DNA of 60,229 nucleotides from Mesotaenium endlicherianum. Taxonomy: Eukaryota > Streptophyta > Zygnematophyceae > Zygnematales > Mesotaeniaceae. The stretch's first letter is position 1. Each line of letters begins with the position of its first letter. Positions 10,777-22,264 of this stretch are shown in pieces. The stretch lies in assembly GCA_009602735.1 (NCBI GenBank), contig WELA01001627.1, forward strand, positions 32,238 through 92,466, read 5' to 3'. The notes below the pieces were generated by a model. That model searched no databases. It was not told the DNA's origin and was given only the letters and a program-made list of their open reading frames with translations. The position numbers were made by a program, and so were the translations under genes.

Positions 10777-12182
10777 GGCTGGCTCACTCGGTTCTTCACT
10801 GAGGGCGTTACTTGTTAAATCTGCTCTTGCTATCAGCAATTCGACAAATGCGACTTCTGAGAACTTGGAAATCAACACAACCCTCACCATTTTATGTGCT
10901 CTTCGCATGCTTGTGGTGTTTGATCCTTATCTGCGCTAGAAGTCCTAGCAAATCCTATCTGCAAGCTCTCTACAACTTTTAAGTGGCATGCCTTCTTGGG
11001 AACTCCTATGTAACGATCCGCCGCGTGGCCGGATGCGGCGCGTGCGACACATCGCGTGGAGCAATAGAAGTTTTGGTTTCAATTGTATAAGTACAATTGG
11101 CGCGCGATCTAAGTACCTCGAGTTACCTTTTTGTTTGTATTGCTACAATGGTATCAAAGCGCGAACGTACGCAATTGTGTCTAGGAGACAAGGGTTCAAA
11201 TCTTGCGGGGTGCGAAACTCGTCGACGATACGACCGTACGGCGATCTTTGGATTGTACGAAGAAAGGACACTATCCCGAAACAACGTCCCTCGCGCTGCC
11301 GGAGCCTGAGTGCCTGGGACGTGCACACTTATAGGTGGGAGGAGTGTAACGATCCGTCGCGTGGCCAAATGCGGCGTGTGCGACACGTCGCGTGGAGCGA
11401 TAGAAGTGTCGATTTGAATTGTATAAGTACAATTGGCGCGCAATCTAAGTACCTTGATTTATCGTTCCGTTCGGATTGCTACATCCTAAACTCTAACATT
11501 TCTATGATACACTGAGAAAGAAACTAGTAAGCGTCGGCAGACGCGTGTCTTCTCGGCTCCTTGCGACCTTGGAAACTCCTTCTTCTTTGCACATTCCCTT
11601 TCTCTCTCCTTCTCCTTCTTCTCCTTCGCTCCTTTGCTCCTATAATCCTTTCTGGCAAATGTGCGAGGCAAGAATGAGTGCAACGTGTGCGAGGCTTGTG
11701 CCTATCCTAGGCACCACGCAAGCACGTCCCTCTCAAGAGTTAGTCACAGCCGCATGGATGTATGCTCCACCTCGTGGGTCAGCGCACCCCTATGTGGCCA
11801 TCGGGCCCATGTCTCCTAAAGTGGCATCTCGACGGTGGCAACTCCACGTAAGGGTTGCTGCCGAGTTGGCCTGCTTATCCAGCGTGGCCCGACTCATTCA
11901 GTGCTAAGCTAGCTGCTTGGTCAGCTTCCTTGACCTGGCAACTGCTGACATGGACCTTTTGCGGGTCTTTGTAAAAGCTGACCTGGCTGTCAAACCCCAC
12001 CCATCACTGAGTGTCGATTTTGACCCGTTGCAGTCACACGAAAGAGTGACTTTGACCTTAACTCTCAAATGCTGACTTTGCAGAGGTCGGCAATTTAGCC
12101 AGCGGCTCAACGCTGACAGTCCGCACCTGGGCGGTCGTTGCGCCACGCATGCTGCGCCATCAAACTGATAGCAGTCGCGACA
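10777..12182. repeat. Dispersed repeat R, copy 1 (contains a TRIM)
   Basis: Copy 1 matches 43158-43685 plus 51719-52192 (copy 2). The shared start is near TGGCTGG-CTCACTC; the middle shares CTATGATACAC and GGAAACTCCTTCTTCTTTGC; the shared end is GATAGCAGTCGCGACA. Both copies begin TG and end CA, so R may be a solo LTR of about 0.95 kb, but no flanking target duplication is visible. No protein is recognised. Copy 1 is split by the TRIM at 11009-11483. Confidence 0.7.
11004..11488 (+). mobile_element. TRIM retrotransposon (475 bp) with TCCTA target duplications
   Basis: Two 139-bp terminal repeats lie at 11009-11147 and 11345-11483, both starting TGTAACGATCCG and ending ATTGCTACA. After the first and one spacer base comes TGGTATCAAAGC at 11149-11160, an initiator-Met tRNA PBS. 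The second is preceded by a polypurine tract (GGTGGGAGGAG, to 11344). The internal part is only 197 bases and has no coding potential. TCCTA at 11004-11008 and 11484-11488 is a perfect 5-bp target duplication. Repeat copy R2 near 43390-43405 has the corresponding site without the insert. Mobilisation would need proteins from an autonomous element. Confidence 0.93.
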
Positions 12183-15100
12183 CTACATTGTAAGTATCCT
12201 CCGGTCGATTTTGCATCAGGAACTTGATCACTCGAAAGTCGACATGATTCGGGAGACGCTCTTGAGATCCGATTTTCTTGGAACCTATATAGGACTTTAA
12301 GAAAACGGAACTAACTTCCGTGGGAATGCTTTTAGGAGCCATTTCATTCTGGCGAAGCTGAAGGAAGCAGGCCGGCAGCTCACAGAAGCTGTAAGTATCC
12401 GGGCTGGAAACATTTCTAAAAATTGACTGAAAGTATCGTGACCACACGTGTTGCCAAGTAAATCATCCACACAATTTCACCGTACCCGTCGGGTAATATG
12501 ACAAGGATATTTCGCCCATCCGTCTTTACGACATAATTTTGATGTAGGTTATTTTTGTGCGTCTTTGAAATTGATGTGTAATCTACAATGACAAATTGAA
12601 TGATATTCACAATCGAGAACCCATCTCCTCGGGCCTTTGCAAGTCTTGCGATTGAGAATATGTTCAAAACATAAATGCTTCTCGACAAGTTGGGAAGAGT
12701 GTAGTTGTGATGCGCTCATCTTAATGTAAATGTCAATTTTGGGTCTCTTCAAGAAATATTGTTGGCGGCTAATAGCGAAATCTGATGTAACCATAAAGAC
12801 GACTTCTTGCCCCAACCACACACCACACCAAAGATGACCACAAGCAAACTTTTGTGGACAAGCACGTTAGTTTTCGAGACAGATTATTCGGACGGCAAAG
12901 TTACTTACCGGCGTGGTGGTTGGGTTGGGTTGGATGTATGAAACATCTTCTCAAGAAATGACGAGTAGGAATGACCTTCCCAAAGGTAATAAAATCAAAA
13001 TGATATTCCTAAAATAGTCGATCCTCATCATAGGTCCACAATTTTGGACACAAAAAACAATAAATTCATGTGCTTACCATGGGGGGCGCAGGAGGACTAC
13101 TGAAAGTCGTATGAAAATATCAATTTAAGGCGTCATGCGAGTCTCATGGATATTATGGAAGCTCAGGGACCAAGTTTTCCAGCTCAGGCGACCTCCCTGG
13201 GGTCCGGACGCCGGGCCCCAATGTGGAATATTGTTGCCCCTAAACCGGGCCTCTCCTAAACTTTTGCGCAGCACTGCAAAGCCGCTTTGAGTCTGCTTTG
13301 AGTGGCTTACTACGGTTACTGCTTCCACCCCTGCCGGCTTTGGTCTTTCACGTCCAGCGCGGTCAAACATGACCAGGCATTGACTGCATGGATTGTAGTG
13401 TACCTACATGCGGTTCTCTCGGAAACGTGGGGAGCCTCACTGTCTCTTTGCTTTTTGGTTTGGAATTCAAATCTCTGAACCAGATTAGCTTTGAGATACG
13501 CTTTTATTGTCGCCATGCTTTATATTTCGATTCCGTATTCTCCAGTAAGACATCATATCATGCTAATGTCATAGGACTTTAAGGTCTTAGCAAGAAGATA
13601 ATCCGATCTGCTGCTTGCGGGTAAAGCTCCCATACGTTTCATGTACGTTCTCACTAGGCCTTCAACGGCCTTTGCCTCCTTTCTCTCTTCACTCGAAACA
13701 GATACTAAGTTTGACGTCTTTGACTCATAATGCTTGTGTATCACCAGCAAGATGCGAGCCTCCAGCACCATATGATGGCATTGAACTCGTATGCAAATAC
13801 AAATTTCTACATTACCTCTGTAACTATAAGTGCTTTCTAGTTACTTCACTTCTCTGACCACATTCAAGTTCCATGATATTGCAATGGGCTTGAAATATAG
13901 GAAACGGGTGTAATGGGCTTCATGTGTCGGTAGTTTTTGGCATTATTTGATGGTTCACAGGCGCAACATGTGGAGTATAGAATTAGCATACATGAGCATG
14001 ATCATGTGCATCGTGTGACCTTGCGTGTGCTTTTTCATTATGTGCAGTGGACTATTATTGGTGTCACCTTATGTGGTAGTGAAGGAGAGAAGCCGCCATT
14101 GCTCGTTGAAATGACGAACCCAATCTCCAGCCAACCTTAAGGTGCATTGCAACTCTTCCTCCCCCCACCTCCTTCTCCTCCCTCCCTCCCCATATCTCCG
14201 GGCGACATGCCGTATGCACGTTTGTGCGTGCGTGCATTTATGCGTGCGCGCGTGCGCGCGCTTTGTGGAGCGCGCGATCTGTCGAACGGCAAGTTACAAT
14301 ACGGCATACGCATTTGTATTTGCTTGCTGCCTGTTCCCACAATATTTCTCTCAAAGTACGTCAAATGTTGAAGCAGGACCCTCACTATAGATGAAAAGTG
14401 TACCTGCTTCAATGCGCTTGTGTATGGGTCAGTTTGCATGTTGATCGCCGTGAGCCCTCTATACCTCCTCTTTGTCTCTCTCATTCATAGACTATAGTTA
14501 GACCTCAGCAGCTAAATTTTAAACCCTTACCTCTGGGGCATAATGATATCTGAATGAATAGATTTGAATGTCTACGTATGTATGATGAGTGCTCTCATTC
14601 TCATCTCATTCCCATTAGTCTTTCCCCTTCCTTCTTGCCTCCTTTTCTCCATCCTAGTCCACATCCATTGGCTCCTGCCCCCCCTCTTGCCCCCCCCCCT
14701 TCCCACTTTTTTCTCCCCTCTTCTCTCTCTCCTCCCCTCTCCTCCCCCCCTCTGCCCCCNNNNNNNNNNNNNNNNNNNNNNNNNNNNNNNNNNNNNNNNN
14801 NNNNNNNNNNNNNNNNNNNNNNNNNNNNNNNNNNNNNNNNNNNNNNNNNNNNNNNNNNNNNNNNNNNNNNNNNNNNNNNNNNNNNNNNNNNNNNNNNNNN
14901 NNNNNNNNNNNNNNNNNNNNNNNNNNNNNNNNNNNNNNNNNNNNNNNNNNNNNNNNNNNNNNNNNNNNNNNNNNNNNNNNNNNNNNNNNNCCCCCCCTCT
15001 CTCTCTCTCTCTTTATTTCTATTTTTGGTTGCTGTACAAACCTTCGTCATTGCGAGTTTTGCGCTTAAAGTCACATAGGTGTTGTTGTAATCAAATTACT

Positions 15101-15396
15101 TCAGCTGCATGAGCGTACGCACATGTGTGTTGATGTGTAAACACTCGTACATATGCGTGTGTGTGCATACACTCACTGGGGAGGTAACTATAACTTGCCT
15201 ATGTTCTATATATTATTTCTTATATGGTATGGCATGGATTTCTTTTATTGTTTGTGTGTCACAGGCCTACTGAAGGTTATATTAGGGGGAGGTAGAGCAG
15301 ACTTAGGATTCTGGGTTCAGGATTGTTGTGAATCATTATGGCGAGCTTACTTTTAAGAATGGTGAAGAACAAGAATAAGTTACCAGCTGTGAGGTT
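12183..15396. other. No gene recognised; gap and minisatellite fragment
   Basis: Short open stretches on the minus strand (12821-12160) show no domain I can name and may be remnants of a mobile element. Near 14195-14300 there is a piece of the same GTGCGTGC-type minisatellite that fills the KDZ introns downstream. A pyrimidine tract borders the gap at 14760-14990 on both sides. Confidence 0.5.
14760..14990. other. Assembly gap (231 N)
   Basis: A run of N is flanked by C/T-rich simple sequence. Any open frame crossing it is meaningless. Confidence 0.99.
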
Positions 15397-16689
15397 GTGA
15401 GGTGGGTGGATGTAAATCCGCGCCTGAAGCATGGCAAAAGACCTAGGCTGTTCAGAGCAATTATGCGTAAGGAAGAGGCAGGCCCTAATGAGAGAAAAGA
15501 CTTACACAAAGTTGATGCATGTGTGCAAGATGAAGTTGAGGATGACTTGGGCAGTACCTTTGAAATGGGCAGTTCCTCGACTGACGTCTTCAATAGCTAC
15601 ACTCTACCTAGTAGTCAAAGGACTAGTGACAAAACAAAAGCCGAGATAAAGAACTTGAAGGCAGAAAAGAACTGGGCACGCATAAGGAATGGGCTGGCTA
15701 CTGTGGCCATAGATGTTAGTCCATGCTTATAAGACATGTACTCGTCGTTAAGGCTGAAGCATCTGAGGTTCCTTGAAGATGTTCTATGGGCATATGAGCC
15801 TACTTGCCCTCAATGCAAAACCAAGTCCCTTGATCCCAATTTCCTCACTAAAAGAAAGCCTTGATTTATGTTAGTCAGATATATGTGTTTCGCATTGACA
15901 TACCTACATGGCGCTGCATGCTGTATGATCATCGGTTTAACCCGCACCCGTATGTGATAAGTGCGTTTCCCACTAGTCCAAAGTGGGTTGTAGACCTGCA
16001 CTGTGTGCCTTCCACGCAGAGTGCTGTTTGGATCGATATAAACCTTCTAAAGGAGATTGGAGTTTTCACTCGTCATGCGCCTAAGTTGTCCATTCAAGCC
16101 TTCTGTGAGAGCATAAGGGAGATGCATGAGTTTCATGCCCTTGATGCCTCCGCTCCCGTCATCACAAGCAATCGGCTCAGGAAGCTTCTTAGTAAGTCTT
16201 CCAAAGAGTGGGGCCTTATCGAGCATCATCTACGGGACATGAAGAATATAGGCGTCAAGGACTATGAAGAGGGTTTGTTTGGAATGTGCGGTGGTTGTCA
16301 CACGGCTGGTACACAAGTGGATGTGTGTGAGGATGCTCCTGTCAAAGGAGGAGCAGGCCAGCCTCCACCTGGCCAGCTTCAACCCGTGCACTCTTTATGT
16401 GGAGACTTGTGCTTCAAGGTTACAGGTTAAGAGCAACAGGCGCAGCGTCAACTACCATCGCACCACGCATAGGAAAACGACTCCTGACTGAACAGCGCAC
16501 ACGCGAATTCATGGACCTTGACTCAAATAACTGCGATGCAGGTTCGTGGTCTATACTCACCACATTTTCTTACTTGTATGTTCTTGCTCGAATATGCGCA
16601 TGATGCTTACTCTCGTGGCCTCTCTCCATTGTAATCTTTGAACTAAATTTAGTTGGTTCTCGCCTACCATGCTTTGTTTCCTCTTCTTT

Positions 16690-16960
16690 TACGACCTGTT
16701 GTGCGTGCGTGCTCAAGCGCGGTCAGTCAGGTGTCAGGCGACAGCAGGCTACGGCCTGTTGTGAGTGCTTGCTTGCGTGCGGTTGTGCATGCGTGTGTGC
16801 GGTCTGTTGGGCGGCTGGCTACGGCCTGCTGTGCGTACTTGCGTGCGTGTGTGCGTGTGTGCGTGCGTGCGTATGCGCGGTCTGTGGGGCGGCAACAGGC
16901 TAAGGCCTCCTGTGAGTGCTTGCTTGCGTGTGTCCGTGCGCGCGTGCTTTGTTCTTGTTG
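16690..16960. repeat. GTGCGTGC minisatellite in KDZ intron 1
   Basis: Short GTGCGTGCGTG tracts alternate with GGCGGC...AGGCTACGGCCTG blocks. It is the same repeat family as 17650-19560. Long open frames here are by-products of the repeat. Confidence 0.85.
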
Positions 16961-17649
16961 GCGGCTTAAAAGTTGTTTCATGTTGGCAGGTGAGAGCATT
17001 TGCAATGAGTTCAAAGCTGATCGAGCTCTTGCAAGGCCTTTAACAAAGTACGCAATCACTGCACTTGGGGCAGTTCTTTGCCGTCATGGGTTTGTAATCC
17101 TAGCTTCAAATTGTTTTACGGGGGAGCGTTACGGCTACATGACTCAGTTGCTAGAAGTAACCCTTCGCGAGGATAACATTCCCGTGAAGTACTTTTGGTA
17201 TGATGTAGCATGTAAGGTCAAGGTGCACTTCGCCAAGTGGCTCAATAAGCACGACGATCTCACAGTGAAGGAGTTGGCTGAATTTCTGGAGTTCATACTT
17301 CCTACGTGGCATCAATATGCACACAATAGTAAGTGCCAGAGTACAAATACGATGAGACATTTTGAGGGAGCTGGTAGCGGTTGCGGGGAACCCCCGGAGC
17401 AATTTTGGGCTTTTATAGGGAAGTACAGTCCCTTGCTTCAGTATCATACTTGAGCAGGGCGTCATGACTTGATAGAGATATTGATTGAGGTCTACAATGA
17501 GCGTAAGGCTGCAGCGCTTCCGAAGCTCCTCATTGACACGTTTAAACGAGGCGCAAGTTGCTGAAGGCAAGAAGACCATTGAGGAGACTGTGGGCGAGGC
17601 GACGGCGAATGGTTGTGACTTGAGCAAGGTATGAAGTTTTTTTCCCTCT

Positions 17650-19560
17650 TTTTTCTTGCGTGCGTGTGTGCATGCGTGTGTGCGCGCTTTTGGTCTGTTG
17701 GGCGAGAGGCTATGGCCTGCTGAGCATGCGTGGGTGCGTGCAGTTTGTCGGGCGGCAGCAGGCTTCGACCGGCTGTGAGTGCTTGCTTGCGTGCGTTTGT
17801 GCGAGTTTGTGCATGTGTTCGTGCCACGGCCTGCCGTGTGCGTGCGTGCATCTGTTTGTGCTCTCGTGCGTACGCTCTGTCGGGCGCGTGATGTGTTAAG
17901 TGGCAGGCCGTACACACGTTCGTGCGTGCGTGCGTTTATGCGTGCGCGTGCTCTGTCGGGCGTGTGGTGTTGATTTCGGCAGGCCGTACGCACGTTCGTG
18001 CGTGCATGCGTTTGTTCGTCCGCTCGTGCGCGTACATTGTCGGACGGCAGGCTATGGCCTACCGCGTGCGTGCGTGCGCTCTGTCGGGCGCGTGGTGTGG
18101 CGGGCAGCAGGCCGTACGCACGTTTGTGCGTGCGTACGTCTGTGTGTGTGCGCGTGCGGGCGATCTGTTAAGCGATAGGCTACGGCCTGGCGTGTGCGTG
18201 CGCTTGTGCGCTCGCTCTATCAGACGCGTGGTGTGTCGGGCGGCAGGCTGCACGCATGTTTGAGCGTGCTTACTTTGTGCGTGCACAAATACGCGCGCTC
18301 TGTCGGGTGCGCGGGAATTAGGACGGCAGGCCATGCCCCGCCGTGTGCATGCGTGCGTTCGTGCGTGCGTGTGTTTGTGCGTGCGTTCGTGCGTGTGCGC
18401 GTGCGCGCGGTATGTCCAACGGCAGGCTACGCTGTGTTGTGTGCGTGCGTGCGTTAGTGCGTGCGCGCGCTCTGTCGGGCGGCAAGCCGTGCGCATGCTC
18501 TGTTGGGCGTGCGGTGTGTCGGGCGGCAGGCCGCGTGCGTGCGTTTTTGCATGCGCTCGTGCGCGCGCTCTGTCGCACGGCGAGCTACGGCCTGCCGCGT
18601 GCGTGTGTGCGTTTGTGCGTGTGCATACTCTGTTGGGCGTGTGGTGTGTTGGGTGGCAGGCCGTACTCACGTTTGTGCGAGCGTCCGTTTATGCGTGCCG
18701 GCGTGCGCGTGCTCTATCGAGCGCGCGGTCTGCCAGACGGCAGCCAACGGCCTGCCGTGTGCGTGCATGCGTTTGTTCGTGTGCGTGCTCTGTCGGGCGC
18801 GTGGTGTTGATTGCGGCAGGTCGTACGCACGTTCGTGCGTTCGTGCGTTTATGTGTGCGCTCGTGCGCGTGCTTTGTCAAGCGGCTGGCTACGGCCTGCC
18901 GCGTGCGTGTGTGCGTTTGTGCGTGTGCATACTCTGTTGGGCGTGTGGTGTGTTGGGTGGCAGGCCGTACTCACGTTTGTGCGAGCGTCCGTTTATGCGT
19001 GCCGGCGTGCGCGTGCTCTATCGAGCGCGCGGTCTGCCAGACGGCAGCCAACGGCCTGCCGTGTGCGTGCATGCGTTTGTTCGTGTGCGTGCTCTGTCGG
19101 GCGCGTGGTGTTGATTGCGGCAGGTCGTACGCACGTTCGTGCGTTCGTGCGTTTATGTGTGCGCTCGTGCGCGTGCTTTGTCAAGCGGCTGGCTACGGCC
19201 TGCCGCGTGCGTGTGTGCGTTTGTGCGTGTGCATACTCTGTTGGGCGTGTGGTGTGTTGGGTGGCAGGCCGTACTCACGTTTGTGCGAGCGTCCGTTTAT
19301 GCGTGCCGGCGTGCGCGTGCTCTATCGGGCACGCGGTCTGTCGGACGGCAGGCTACGGCCTGCCGTGTGCGTGCATGCGTTTGTGCGTGCGCGCGCTCTG
19401 TCGGGCGCGTGGTGTGTCGAGCGGCAGGCCGTACGCACGCTCGTTTGACGTGCGTTTGTGCGTGCGCTCGTGCGCGTGCATTGTCGGGGGGCTGGCTACG
19501 GCCTGCCGTGTGCGTGCATGCGTGCGTGCGTGCGTGCGTTTGTGCGTGTGCGTGCTCTGT
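17650..19560. repeat. GTGCGTGC minisatellite array in KDZ intron 2
   Basis: About 1.9 kb consists of alternating blocks: alternating purine-pyrimidine GTGCGTGCGTTTGTGCGTG tracts, CTCTGTCGGGCG, GTGGTGTG, CGGCAGGC and TACGGCCTGCCG. Units vary in length. Open frames above 200 codons occur in several frames on both strands; all are low-complexity Arg/Cys/Val or His/Thr/Ala and none is a gene. The array lies between a splice donor at 17631 (GTATGAAG) and an acceptor ending at 19600. Confidence 0.9.
18588..19325. repeat. 304-bp tandem duplication inside the minisatellite
   Basis: The stretch 18588-18891 is repeated at 18892-19195, and a third partial copy starts at 19196 and diverges near 19325. 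The first two copies appear identical, which points to a recent unequal exchange or to an assembly duplication. Confidence 0.85.
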
Positions 19561-20646
19561 CGAGATATGCCTGACCTGCTAAATTTGTGATGTTTGGGCA
19601 GGATATCACTGAAGAGCCTTCTCTCGAGGGTGCACCCATGGATGTGTGGAGAATCAACTACGTTCGAGGTGTCTTGCAAAGTGAGGTGATAAGTGAGCAA
19701 TTGAGGTGCAATTTGCCAGCACCTACATTGGCATTTGGTCTTAGCGGGTCAAAGGATCTTCGTGTGTTTGACATTGAGCATGCCAAGGACCTTGAAATAA
19801 AGCTGCGAAAGATAGAGAAACAACACAAGAGGGAGATAGGGGTAGGAGCCGATGGGGAAGTTGTGCGTTGGGTGAAGTCTTCACATTTCTTTCACGCCAA
19901 TTGTGAAGAGCTTCAAGTACATGAGATGAAAATGTTGATGGGTGATTGAAAACCTCGCCTCAAAAATAGTGTCGAATAGGCATTTGCAAGACCATATGGG
20001 TTCCGATAGACTTCAAGAGAGGACAAGGTTGTTGCGGGAGACCATGACTTTGCGAGAAAAATTGCAGGTTGCTTTGACAAGCCTCAAGCGATGGGACAAG
20101 CACGATATATCTCTTGCATGTGAGTCTTGCAAGAATAAGCCTCAAAGGGTGCCATCTGCTTCTCTTCAAGCTTGGGAATTCAGTGTCCTTTGCGAAGGAA
20201 GATTTCCCTCAAGTCGAGAAGGGACGAGGTCGTCACCGTGTGAGCATGGCAAAATATTGCAAGCTCGCTTTCGAAGAGCAAAGGCAGACATAGCAAGGGG
20301 GGAAGAAGAAGTAACCCTAGTGCAAAAGGAGGTACTCCTCACTGTTTTGTTGTACTCTAAGCAGATCAGTGCATTGCAGAAGAGAGTTGATGAAGTACAC
20401 AGTTTTGACAGCAAGCATATGACTCGGGAGCATGTTGCTGGAGTTGCATTTCTTGTTACTCAACGGTTGCTTGTTGTTGAGCCCAACCTTGCTGCTGCTC
20501 TAAGGGCATGCACAGTACTCTGTGTCTCTCCTGGCAATCACTTCAATGTTCCGGTTGATATCGACCCCATAGAGCTGAATATAGCTGGTGAGGAAGACAT
20601 GATGGTAGAGGAAGAATCCATGGATGACGAGGATATCTCATGTTAA

Positions 20647-22264
20647 TGTCTTTGTTTAATGTAGTTTCTACTTATGTCGTAGTATAGGAGAAGGAAATCA
20701 TTGGATCATATGCTACCCATCAACGTACGCTGTACGTCAAGTATACTATTAATTTGTTAATTGCTTGCTGCATTTTTTGGCATAATTGTGTGTTGAGAGT
20801 GCTCATTCCATGTGGTATGCAATGAAGTTGACCCCTTGCATCACTGAAATTCATAATATTGAGTAATGATTTTGTGTTAGTGTTAGCCAACATTATAACA
20901 CTTCCCAAACAAGATTATGGTGTGTGGCCACTTTTGACCCAAACATCAATACTTTACCTATACATAATCAGCCTTTCCTTTGCTCTATAATTTTTTGGCA
21001 ACCATTCATATTTTCTTTCGACACAATCCATACAGATGATGATTATTTACATTTCTCTACACTTTAGTTACTAATAACTTTAGTTAACTTCCCCTACAAT
21101 GTCTCACTTACTGAATGAACTCTACATGGCCCAACATGATATATGGTTTTTGGCCCAACAACTCCCTTTTTACTTTGATTTGTATGGCCGGATAATGTCC
21201 AAAGTCCTATGAGTGAGTGTCATGCATATTCTTATTTCTAAATCGTCTCTTCATTATTCTCATTTTGTTTTTCTCCAATGTGAGTTATATCCAAAAAGTA
21301 GAGATACTGATGAATGATATGAATAGTCAGCTTGTTCAATTTTCTTCAGAGTAATCATTCACAAGGAAAATATTGATTGCGGCTGGCTACAAATTTGATA
21401 TCAAGCATGGGTAATATTGTGGAATTTAGATTATTTTTTGTTATACCAACTTGACACATATAGTGATATATACAATGACACAATTAACTTGTACTGTTAT
21501 ACAAATAATTGTGTTGTTTGATATACTAAATATATGATTATGTGGGCTACATTTTGTGAATCACATTAAAACACGTGACTTACTACAAATGTGACGACAG
21601 GGCCGTTCTTGGCCACTTGAAAGAAAACGACTACAAACGTCCGCAACGTTCACGAACGTCGAACGACAGCCACCAATGGTAGCGTTTGGGTCATAATTGG
21701 CTATTAGCATGGTCATCCACACACTATAGACATTGCAATTGGCTATTAAAAGACGAGCTAAGCAAGGCTAATCGTCACACAACTTTACCTACTTCAACGT
21801 ACGTGGTTCATAAACAGCAGGCCTCCAAAGACATCACTTTGGGTGAGCTCCGTACATATACCTAGCTATCTACCTCCACTTCACTTTCTTGTCTTTCTGC
21901 ACCTTCTTTGTGAAGTACATTTGCCTTTGCTTCCATTCAAAAGTGCAAATATTTTGCCATGCCAAAACGAGAGGCAAATCTGGTTCCACACGTGGTTGTT
22001 ATGAGAGTGAAACAAAAGATGACCATTTTTAGCACTATTTGGAGGAAAATATTGTCATTTCTACTTGTTAATGATGTATTTTCTTGAAGCAAGCAATCTA
22101 TGGGGACCAATACACATATTTCACTGTCTTATATGCTCTAACATGTTGCTAATCCTAAGAAATATGTTTGCACTTTGGCCAAAAGAGTCCATGAGTAAAA
22201 TGGGCAAGAGAGTGGCAAGCAACAACACGAAAATGAGAGTTGGAACTTAGTCAAGCATGTTCTT
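20647..22264. other. AT-rich stretch without recognised genes
   Basis: No open stretch above 62 codons is convincing. The sequence is markedly AT-rich compared with the flanks and probably represents the 3' end of the KDZ element and spacer DNA. No terminal inverted repeat could be identified by eye. Confidence 0.5.

Larger units (their letters stand above)
15397..20646 (+). pseudogene. KDZ-family DNA transposase, decayed, minisatellite-filled introns
   Basis: Exon pieces with GT-AG borders assemble into a KDZ-type (Kyakuja/Dileera/Zisupton) transposase. The N-terminal part (15397-16440) includes WAYEPTCPQCK and MCGGCHTAG, Cys clusters that precede the catalytic domain in this family. An exon ending at 16541 (NNCDAG) joins one starting at 16992 (ESICNEFKAD). 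The core holds AVLCRHGFVILAS, GERYGYMTQLLE, FWYDVACKVK and GEPPEQFWAF, fitting the family's CRHG, YD-ACK and late acidic motifs. The C-terminal part runs 17454-17630 and 19601-20646. An in-frame TGA at 17451-17453, frame breaks near 15733, 16430 and 17555, and a frame change near 19945 make it a pseudogene. The two core introns (16542-16991, 17631-19600) consist largely of minisatellite. Confidence 0.72.

Noticed and set aside
16653..19590. Many long open frames on both strands (up to about 370 codons) in the GTGCGTGC minisatellite
   Set aside because: They are low-complexity, present in several overlapping frames, repeat with the array and have no domain; they arise from the lack of stop codons in the repeat.
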